Shown in pieces: positions 15,528-20,297 of a DNA stretch of 20,297 nucleotides. The notes below the pieces were generated by a model. The model worked only from the letters and a program-made list of their open reading frames with translations. It was not told the DNA's origin and did not search any database. The DNA lies in the NCBI RefSeq assembly GCF_019131995.1, contig NZ_JAHONA010000035.1, positions 1 to 20,297 on the forward strand. Direction: 5' to 3'. A program made the translations under genes and the position numbers. Every line of letters begins with the position of its first letter. Within the stretch, counting starts at the first letter, position 1. Origin of the DNA: Collinsella aerofaciens (lineage in GTDB: Bacteria > Actinomycetota > Coriobacteriia > Coriobacteriales > Coriobacteriaceae).

Positions 15528-15565
15528 GTGAAACGAAAGGGCGCTGACCTTCTGGTCGCGCCCTT
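15528..15565 (-). terminator. Intrinsic terminator downstream of lysS
   Basis: On the minus strand AAGGGCGCGACC (15565-15554) pairs with GGTC(A)GCGCCCTT (15549-15537), one base bulged, with a short AGAA loop, followed by TTTCGTTTC. Confidence 0.75.
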
Positions 15566-15614
15566 GAAGTTGAACGTCAGATTGTCCAAATGCGGCCCGC
15601 GCAGCGTCGAGCCA

Positions 15615-15639
15615 TTACGCGGTTCGTAGAACCGCGTAA
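15615..15639. repeat. Perfect 11-bp dyad just after lysS
   Basis: TTACGCGGTTC (15615-15625) and GAACCGCGTAA (15629-15639) enclose only three bases. It lies four bases after the lysS stop codon and has no T-run, so it is either an mRNA 3'-end structure or a protein-binding site. A second hairpin with a T-run follows 50 bases on. Confidence 0.75.
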
Positions 15640-15643
15640 CAAG

Positions 15644-17608
15644 TTAGTACATCTTTGCGCCGGCGGGGATGGAGGCGTCGAGCTGAATCAGGTTGAGGCG
15701 CTCCTCGCCCTCCTCCTCGTGGACAGCGCTGATCAGCATGCCGCAGCTGGGAATACCCATCATCTTGCGCGGAGGCAGGTTGGTGATGGCGAGCAAGGTC
15801 TTGCCAACCAGGTCCTCGGGCTCGTAATAAGCGTGAATACCGGAGAGGATGGTGCGGTCGGTGCCGGTGCCGTCGTCGAGCGTAAAGTTCAGCAGCTTCT
15901 TGGACTTCTTGACGGCCTCGCATGCCTTGACCTTCACAGCGCGGAAGTCGCTCTTGGAGAAGGTATCAAAGTCGACGAACTCCTCAAACAGCGGCTCAAC
16001 GGCGATCTTGGAGTAATCGAGCGTGGGCTTAAGCGACGTAACGAACGGGCTCGCGGCGTTGCCGGCCTCGGCAGCCTTGGCGGCAGCGGCACCGGACTGG
16101 AAACCCTTCTCGGGCTTCATGTGCGGGAACAGCAGCACGTCGCGGATAGAAGCCTGGTTGGTGAGCAGCATGACCACGCGGTCGATACCAATGCCAATGC
16201 CGCCCGCGGGAGGCATACCGTACTCGAGGGCGCGCACGTAGTCCTCGTCGTACTCCATGGCCTCGTCGTCACCGCCGGCCTTCTCGGCCATCTGGGCGGC
16301 AAAGCGCTCGGCCTGGTCGACCGGGTCGTTGAGCTCGGAGAACGCGTTGGCGTACTCGTGACCGGCGATGATCAGCTCAAAGCGGTGCGTCAGGCGCGGG
16401 TCGTCCTCAAAACGCTTGGCAAGCGGGCTGACCTCGATGGGGTAATCGCACACGAACGTCGGGTTGACGATGGTGTCCTCGCCCAGCTCATCGTAAATCT
16501 CGGCGATGATCTTGCCAGCAGTCCACTCGGGCTTGATCTCCAGGCCCTTCTCGCGCGCGGCGGCAGCAAGCTCCTCGACCGGCGTGTCGATGGTGACCTG
16601 CTTGCCGAGCACGTCGGAGACGATGTCGGTCATGGGACGGCTGGCCCACTCACCAGAAAGGTCGATGGTCTGGCCCTGGTACTCGATGACCTCGGGGTTG
16701 CCGATGGCCTTGTTGGCAGCCTTGATGACACCTTGGGCGAGTGCCTTCATGCCCTCGAGGTCGGAGAAGGCACGGTAGGCCTCCATCGTGGTGAACTCGG
16801 GGTTGTGGGTAAGGTCCATGCCCTCGTTACGGAAGATGCGGCCGATCTCGAACACGCGCTCAAAACCACCGACGATGCAGCGCTTGAGGTGCAGCTCGGT
16901 GGCAATACGCAGGTAGCACTCCTGATCGAGCGCGTTGAAGTGGGTAATGAACGGCTTGGCAGTAGCGCCGCCTTGGATGGTCTGCAGAATGGGGGTCTCG
17001 ACCTCCATGTAGCCGTCGGACTCCATAAAGCGACGGAAGGTGGAGAGAATCTGCGAACGCTTACGGAAGGTCTCGCGAACGTCGTCGTTGGCGATCAGGT
17101 CGACATAGCGCTGGCGATAGCGGGTCTCCTTATCGGAAAGACCGTGGAACTTCTCGGGCAGCGGACGAACGGCCTTGGCAAGCAGGGTCGCGCTCTTAGG
17201 GGCAACGGAAAGCTGGCCACGCTGGGTGCGCACGACCACGCCGGTCACGCCCAGGATGTCGCCCAGGTCGAGGGCCTTGAGCGTACTCCAGGCAGCCTCG
17301 TCCATGTCGTTGATGCGGCAGAACAGCTGAATCTCGGCAGTCGCATCGCGCACGACGATGAACATGATCTTGCCCTGACCGCGCTTGGCGACCACACGGC
17401 CGGCGATCTTCACGACGTCCTCGGTGTCCTCGCCATCGGCAAGATCGGCGTACTTAGTCTCGATATCGGCGACGTAGTCCTCAAGCTCAGAGTGCTCGGG
17501 ATAGGGGTTCTGGCCCGCCTCGAACAGGGCGGCGCGCTTGGCCAGGCGGGTGGCGCGCTCGTCGTTGAGCGTCGATGCCTGATCGGCGGCGTTCTGGTTC
17601 TCTGCCAT
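15644..17608 (-). CDS. lysS: Lysyl-tRNA synthetase with C-terminal tRNA-binding domain
   Basis: A 654-residue class II synthetase that charges tRNA-Lys. An OB-fold anticodon-binding domain (about 65-150) is followed by the catalytic domain: motif 1 around 200-209 (YMEVETPIL), motif 2 FRNEGMDLTHNPEFT (259-273) and motif 3 GIGIGIDRVVMLLT (470-483). Bacterial LysRS normally ends about 500. Here an Ala/Gly-rich linker (about 505-520) leads to a further domain of about 110 residues (543-654) that resembles Trbp111 and the C-terminus of MetRS: DFRAVKVKACEAVKKSKKLL, then ILSGIHAYYEPEDLVGK and NLPPRKMMGIPSCGM. This should improve tRNA binding, perhaps by dimerisation. The start has AGGAG seven bases upstream. 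A terminator lies 15 bases before that site, after greA, so expression may depend on read-through. Confidence 0.96.
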   Translation of the reverse strand: MAENQNAADQASTLNDERATRLAKRAALFEAGQNPYPEHSELEDYVADIETKYADLADGEDTEDVVKIAGRVVAKRGQGKIMFIVVRDATAEIQLFCRINDMDEAAWSTLKALDLGDILGVTGVVVRTQRGQLSVAPKSATLLAKAVRPLPEKFHGLSDKETRYRQRYVDLIANDDVRETFRKRSQILSTFRRFMESDGYMEVETPILQTIQGGATAKPFITHFNALDQECYLRIATELHLKRCIVGGFERVFEIGRIFRNEGMDLTHNPEFTTMEAYRAFSDLEGMKALAQGVIKAANKAIGNPEVIEYQGQTIDLSGEWASRPMTDIVSDVLGKQVTIDTPVEELAAAAREKGLEIKPEWTAGKIIAEIYDELGEDTIVNPTFVCDYPIEVSPLAKRFEDDPRLTHRFELIIAGHEYANAFSELNDPVDQAERFAAQMAEKAGGDDEAMEYDEDYVRALEYGMPPAGGIGIGIDRVVMLLTNQASIRDVLLFPHMKPEKGFQSGAAAAKAAEAGNAASPFVTSLKPTLDYSKIAVEPLFEEFVDFDTFSKSDFRAVKVKACEAVKKSKKLLNFTLDDGTGTDRTILSGIHAYYEPEDLVGKTLLAITNLPPRKMMGIPSCGMLISAVHEEEGEERLNLIQLDASIPAGAKMY

Positions 17609-17623
17609 AAGTTAGCTCCTCAA

Positions 17624-17659
17624 ACTAAAACGCTCCCCAGGATTCGGTCCCAGGGAGCG
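17624..17659 (-). terminator. Terminator or attenuator between greA and lysS
   Basis: On the minus strand CGCTCCC (17659-17653) pairs with GGGAGCG (17637-17631), with a possible inner GGA/TCC stem, followed by TTTTAGTTT. The T-run ends only about four bases before the lysS ribosome site, leaving no room for a separate lysS promoter after it. Confidence 0.7.
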
Positions 17660-17687
17660 AAAACATACCTTTACGCGGGACCGTGGT

Positions 17688-18158
17688 CTAGCGTGCGATC
17701 TTGGCGATGGTGTAGACGCGAGTCTTGCCGGAAGGCGTAACGACCTCGACGGAGTCGCCCTCGCCGTGACCGATGATGGCGTGGCCGACCGGAGACTCGT
17801 TGGAGATCTTGTGCTCGAGCGAGTTGGTCTCGGTGGTACCGACGAGCGTGACTTCCATGACCTCGCCGTTGGGATCAATCAGCGAAACGGTGGAACCGAT
17901 GGAGACGGTCAGGTCGCCCGTGGTGGCAGCAACCTGAGCGTTGGCGAGGATGGCCTGGATCTCGGCAATACGAGCGGCGTTCTGGGCCTGCTTGTCCTTA
18001 GCGGCGTCGTACTCGGAGTTCTCCGAAAGGTCGCCGAACGCGCGGGCTTCCTTGATGTCCTCGACGATCTCCTTGGCGTAATCGCCCTCACGCCAAGCGA
18101 GCTCCTCGACGAGCTTCTGGCGGCCCTCAGCGGTCAGTACGATCTGGCTTGCGTCCAT
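17688..18158 (-). CDS. greA: Transcription elongation factor GreA
   Basis: A 156-residue protein, the normal length. The N-terminal coiled coil (about 8-75) carries the acidic tip motif ARAFGDLSENSEYDAAK that enters the RNA polymerase secondary channel and stimulates cleavage of backtracked RNA. The C-terminal FKBP-like domain shows the conserved ISNESPVGHAIIGHGEGDSVEV. The ATG at 18156-18158 (MDASQIVLT) has GGGGAGA seven bases upstream; an in-frame extension is not supported. It lies between the tatA and lysS genes, with intrinsic terminators on both sides. Confidence 0.97.
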   Translation of the reverse strand: MDASQIVLTAEGRQKLVEELAWREGDYAKEIVEDIKEARAFGDLSENSEYDAAKDKQAQNAARIAEIQAILANAQVAATTGDLTVSIGSTVSLIDPNGEVMEVTLVGTTETNSLEHKISNESPVGHAIIGHGEGDSVEVVTPSGKTRVYTIAKIAR

Positions 18159-18203
18159 ACGGATATCTCCCCAACTCTGATCAAACAATCAACTGTCAAC
18201 AAA

Positions 18204-18239
18204 ACGAAAAAGACCGGCTAGCCTGCGGGCAAGCCGGTC
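18204..18239 (-). terminator. Intrinsic terminator downstream of tatA
   Basis: On the minus strand GACCGGCT (18239-18232) pairs with AGCCGGTC (18219-18212), followed by TTTTTCGTTTT. It lies between tatA and greA. Confidence 0.9.
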
Positions 18240-18264
18240 AGGTGCTCACCCCAAAGGGATGGGA

Positions 18265-18540
18265 CTACTCTGCGTCCGCGTCGCTGTCCTCTGCCTGCTT
18301 CTTCTTGGCAGCAGCGAGCTTGGCCTCGAGCTCAGCGATCTCCTTGTCCTCCTCGGACTGCTCGACCACGACCTCCTCGGCCTGCTTGGTCTCGGCCTTA
18401 TCGTCGCCCTCCATACCCTCGCGGATATTCTTGACGGTAGAGCCGAGGGACTTGCCGAGCTTCGGCAGGTTCTTGGGCCCGAAGATAATCAGGACAACGA
18501 CGAGAATAATGATGAGCTCAGGAGCCCTCAGTCCAAACAT
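18265..18540 (-). CDS. tatA: Twin-arginine translocase subunit TatA/TatE family
   Basis: A 91-residue protein that begins MFGLRAPELIIILVVVLIIF, then GPKNLPKLGKSLG: one membrane segment, the FGP hinge and an amphipathic helix, the standard TatA layout. The tail (about 45-91) is highly charged and coiled-coil-like (EEDKEIAELEAKLAAAKKKQ). TatA forms the protein-conducting assembly that moves folded Tat substrates over the membrane together with TatC; no tatB or tatC is in the window. The ATG at 18538-18540 has GGAGG five bases upstream. It has its own promoter (18577-18605) after the tRNA terminator. Confidence 0.93.
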   Translation of the reverse strand: MFGLRAPELIIILVVVLIIFGPKNLPKLGKSLGSTVKNIREGMEGDDKAETKQAEEVVVEQSEEDKEIAELEAKLAAAKKKQAEDSDADAE

Positions 18541-18576
18541 GTAGACCTCCACAATACAGCGAGACAAGCTCGAATG

Positions 18577-18605
18577 AGTATACCGCGGGTATCGCGGTAT
18601 CACAA
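18577..18605 (-). promoter_or_regulatory. Promoter of tatA with internal dyad
   Basis: On the minus strand TTGTGA (18600-18605) and TATACT (18577-18582) are 17 bases apart, about 36 bases before the tatA start. A perfect inverted repeat, ATACCGCG (18580-18587) and CGCGGTAT (18593-18600) around GGTAT, fills the spacer and touches both hexamers. This is the geometry of a repressor or spacer-twisting activator site; no regulator is identified. Confidence 0.65.
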
Positions 18606-18613
18606 CAATAGCT

Positions 18614-18641
18614 AAAAAAAGGGACCGCAAGAAGCGGTCCC
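18614..18641 (-). terminator. Intrinsic terminator of the tRNA-Pro gene
   Basis: On the minus strand GGGACCGC (18641-18634) pairs with GCGGTCCC (18628-18621) around a five-base loop, followed by seven T. It begins 11 bases after the tRNA 3' end. Confidence 0.93.
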
Positions 18642-18652
18642 TCCTCATGCTC

Positions 18653-18729
18653 TGGTCGGGTTGACTGGATTTGAACCAGCGACCCCTGCGTCCCGAACGC
18701 AGTGCTCTACCAAACTGAGCCACAACCCG
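18653..18729 (-). tRNA. tRNA-Pro (anticodon CGG)
   Basis: A 77-base cloverleaf with the CCA encoded. The acceptor stem pairs CGGGTTG with CAACCCG, followed by the discriminator A and CCA (18655-18653). The anticodon stem is CTGCG/CGCAG with loop TTCGGGA, giving anticodon CGG at 18695-18693, which reads CCG proline codons. The T arm is CTGGTTCAAATCCAG. A TATAGT element at 18743-18738, eight bases upstream, may be its own -10, but no clear -35 accompanies it; it may also be transcribed from ispE, 49 bases upstream. Confidence 0.96.
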
Positions 18730-18778
18730 TTAGCTCGACTATAGTAACAAAGATTTCCGTCGTGTGCTAGAGAAATTT

Positions 18779-19675
18779 TTACTTCTTTGGCACTTCGACG
18801 CGAACCGTGTTGGGAATGAACTGCGTCGCGCAGGACCACCAGCCGTTTTGCTGGGCAGCGTCGGCAAGCCTTTCGGCCATGGCGGCGGTGCCGCAAATGG
18901 CAAACGAGCAGGCACCCGATCCGCACACATCTACAGCAACGGTGCCGTCCTGTTTACGCAGCCAATCGAGAACCGTTTGAATCTGCGGCTCCATCTGTGC
19001 GGAAATGACACCCAAGTTGTTATGGATGAGTGCATATGCCGTCTCGGCATCACCAGCACGCAAGGCAGAAGCTATCGCGCCGGGCTCGTCCGCAGGCACC
19101 GGGGCCTCGTCAAAACGTCGATAGGCTTCAATTGTCGAAACACTTGCCTCGCGCGGCTTGACCAACACGACGGGCGTTGCGGGCAGCGCGGGGTACTCAG
19201 TTGCCAGCACGTCTCCCCCACCTACGTAGAACGCAGGGCTCGCGTGCAAAAAGAACGGGACGTCAGCACCAATGCCGCGCGCGATGTCGTCGAGCACGGG
19301 GTCGGTGCGATCAATTCCCCAGAGCTCCGCCAAGGCGACAATGACCGCGGCCGCATCCGTCGAGGGGCCGCCCAAGCCGGCGCACAATGGAATGCGCTTC
19401 TCAATCGTCACGCAGATGTTTGCCTCGCGACCATAATGCTCGGCCATAGCAATCGCAGCCCGATACGCCGTATTCTTTTGCATGGGAAAATCTGATGCTG
19501 GAACCGTCTGGACAGTCAGCGCCTGCGCCGGCGTGACCGTCACGGTATCGGAAAGACTGACGGCTGCCATCAGGGAATCGACCCTGTGGTAGCCGCGGTC
19601 ATCGCGCTCGGTATGAACCCCCAGGTAGAGGTTAATCTTTGCCGGCGCGGAAAGGGTCAGGGACCAATCGGTCAC
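18779..19675 (-). CDS. ispE: 4-diphosphocytidyl-2-C-methyl-D-erythritol kinase IspE
   Basis: A 298-residue GHMP kinase of the non-mevalonate (MEP) isoprenoid pathway; it phosphorylates the 2-hydroxyl of CDP-methylerythritol. The N-terminal APAKINLYL (10-18) carries the catalytic lysine (K13). The ATP-binding GHMP loop is PLCAGLGGPSTDAAA (96-110), where proline replaces a usually conserved glycine. GADVPFFL (136-143) carries the catalytic aspartate (D138), and VCGSGACSF lies near the C-terminus. It starts with GTG at 19673-19675, two bases after the veg stop codon, with GGAG about eight bases upstream, so it is translationally coupled to veg. The veg-ispE order is common in Gram-positive genomes. 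Confidence 0.95.
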   Translation of the reverse strand: MTDWSLTLSAPAKINLYLGVHTERDDRGYHRVDSLMAAVSLSDTVTVTPAQALTVQTVPASDFPMQKNTAYRAAIAMAEHYGREANICVTIEKRIPLCAGLGGPSTDAAAVIVALAELWGIDRTDPVLDDIARGIGADVPFFLHASPAFYVGGGDVLATEYPALPATPVVLVKPREASVSTIEAYRRFDEAPVPADEPGAIASALRAGDAETAYALIHNNLGVISAQMEPQIQTVLDWLRKQDGTVAVDVCGSGACSFAICGTAAMAERLADAAQQNGWWSCATQFIPNTVRVEVPKK

Positions 19676-19677
19676 CG

Positions 19678-19974
19678 CTAGTGCTCCTCGAGCTGATTGC
19701 CGAACGGGGTAAAAATGTGCTCGCCGCTCTCGGGGTCGAACAGCTCGACCTGACCGGTGAGGACATCGATGTACTGGTAGGACTGACGCGACTTGCGGCC
19801 ACGACGCTCGTCAACCTCGACGATAAAGACGGCGGGGTGCACGCTCTTGATGGTGCCCATGCGCTCGACGACGCGGGTGCGGCCCATGTTGGCCTTCACC
19901 TTAACGCGATCGCCCACCATATCGGTCAGCTTCTCGTGGATGTCGTCGACGTGATTGACTTCCATCTCTTCCAT
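19678..19974 (-). CDS. veg: Veg family protein
   Basis: A 98-residue protein matching the Veg family (in Bacillus an abundant small protein linked to biofilm matrix gene control). The recognisable core is HVDDIHEKLTDMVGDRVKVKAN, then GRTRVVERMGTI, VFIVEVDE and SYQYIDVLTGQVELF. Bacillus Veg is about 86 residues, so the C-terminal tail (DPESGEHIFTPFGNQLEEH) is slightly longer. I chose the ATG at 19972-19974 because GGAGG lies eight bases upstream; a second ATG follows three codons later, and a TTG eight codons earlier has no ribosome site. It is the first gene of the veg-ispE pair, with its own promoter (20042-20071). Confidence 0.93.
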   Translation of the reverse strand: MEEMEVNHVDDIHEKLTDMVGDRVKVKANMGRTRVVERMGTIKSVHPAVFIVEVDERRGRKSRQSYQYIDVLTGQVELFDPESGEHIFTPFGNQLEEH

Positions 19975-20001
19975 GAACAGGGCCTCCAGAAGGTGCAATT
20001 C

Positions 20002-20021
20002 AAAAAGGGGATAATACCCCT
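20002..20021 (-). terminator. Small hairpin plus T-run in the veg leader
   Basis: On the minus strand AGGGG (20021-20017) and CCCCT (20010-20006) enclose six bases and are followed by TTTTT. The stem is short, so this is at most a weak attenuator between the veg promoter and its ribosome site. Confidence 0.4.
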
Positions 20022-20041
20022 AAGATAGACAAAACTCTAAT

Positions 20042-20071
20042 ACTATAGCACCCTGCTGCCGTCATACGCAA
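20042..20071 (-). promoter_or_regulatory. Predicted veg promoter
   Basis: On the minus strand TTGCGT (20066-20071) and TATAGT (20042-20047) are 18 bases apart, and the -10 is extended (TGCTATAGT). The start would be near 20035, about 60 bases before the veg ATG. The IS end begins only 15 bases upstream of the -35, so the core promoter is intact. Confidence 0.6.
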
Positions 20072-20086
20072 GTAGCTTAAAAAGCC

Positions 20087-20297
20087 CCTTGATTATCAAC
20101 TTCATCCGAACACTTCCCACATTCATCCGCACATGTGCGGATGAATGTGGGAACCCGATACCCTGAGGGCCGGACCGGCCGGCCCCGGGAGATCGGAGGA
20201 CGGCATGTCCGGAAAGAAGAATAGGGGCTCCGCGAGGGCGGTCCCGAGGGCCTACGGAAGGCTCACGAGGCACGAGCGGGACACGGTCCAGAGGATG
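20087..20297 (+). mobile_element. Right-boundary insertion sequence end, IS30-like (partial)
   Basis: Exact reverse complement of 1-211, so this is a second copy of the same IS end in inverted orientation. It includes the same 40-bp palindrome (20114-20153) and the start of the transposase gene. The element continues beyond the window. Whatever gene normally precedes veg is beyond it. Confidence 0.8.
20205..20297 (+). CDS. IS30-like transposase, N-terminal 31 codons only
   Basis: Identical in sequence to the partial gene at the left end but on the plus strand. The ATG at 20205-20207 follows GGAGG, and the frame is open to the window edge, with the same YGRLTRHERDTVQRM at its end. Only the start of the predicted helix-turn-helix is visible. 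Confidence 0.55.
   Translation, partial: MSGKKNRGSARAVPRAYGRLTRHERDTVQRM

Larger units (their letters stand above)
15336..15643. other. 308-bp gene-free region between lysS and the thrE-like gene
   Basis: No convincing gene. Going right to left it holds a perfect dyad (15615-15639) next to the lysS stop, the lysS terminator (15528-15565), about 60 unremarkable bases, a tandem GTCCCC repeat (15420-15464), and a weak promoter candidate for the downstream gene (15392-15419). Confidence 0.7.

Noticed and set aside
17609..17687. T-box riboswitch upstream of lysS
   Set aside because: The gap is only 79 bases, has one terminator hairpin and no room for specifier loop or antiterminator.
15590..17740. 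Long plus-strand open frame opposite lysS
   Set aside because: Shadow of lysS; low-complexity Leu/Gly/Val-rich translation with no domain.
1..20297. Composite transposon or circular element bounded by the end repeats
   Set aside because: The segment carries essential core genes (lysS, ispE, tRNA-Pro, greA), and the end repeats are inverted, so they cannot close a circle. IS-bounded contig is the simpler reading.
1..20297. CRISPR array or rRNA genes
   Set aside because: No regularly spaced repeats and no rRNA sequence seen on either strand.

Overview
The window reads as a fragment of a Gram-positive, high-GC gut actinobacterium, most likely class Coriobacteriia and probably Collinsella or a close relative. 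This rests on the neighbourhood (veg-ispE, tatA-greA-lysS, an actinobacterial-type clpC), the giant fused 2-hydroxyacyl-CoA dehydratase/activator protein, and short GC-rich intergenic repeats that I associate with that group; no ribosomal marker is present. Almost every gene is on the minus strand.

The two ends (1-211 and 20087-20297) are the same 211-bp sequence in inverted orientation. Each carries the first 31 codons of an IS30-like transposase reading out of the window, so the fragment is bounded by two copies of one insertion sequence. The left copy cuts a radical SAM gene; the right copy sits just upstream of the veg promoter.

206-3475 is a compact, visibly AT-richer cassette. In transcription order (minus strand) it holds a promoter with a dyad over its -10, a 36-residue Cys/Gly-rich peptide gene, a strong hairpin plus T-run, an ABC ATPase, two related ABC-2 type permeases, and a radical SAM enzyme truncated by the IS. 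This is the architecture of a radical-SAM-modified peptide (RiPP) system and is the best candidate here for an undescribed system. Next to it lies a DUF2975 membrane protein/XRE regulator pair (3644-4550).

4679-13456 holds clpC, then a TetR regulator overlapping a 1479-residue dehydratase/activator fusion that has a 21-bp palindrome upstream, then a DUF2798 membrane protein behind a long leader with a terminator. 13457-13766 and 15336-15643 are gene-free and hold repeats, hairpins and terminators. 13767-15335 is a one-chain ThrE-type exporter. 15644-19974 is a housekeeping block: lysS (with an extra C-terminal tRNA-binding domain), greA, tatA, tRNA-Pro(CGG), ispE and veg, punctuated by several intrinsic terminators.
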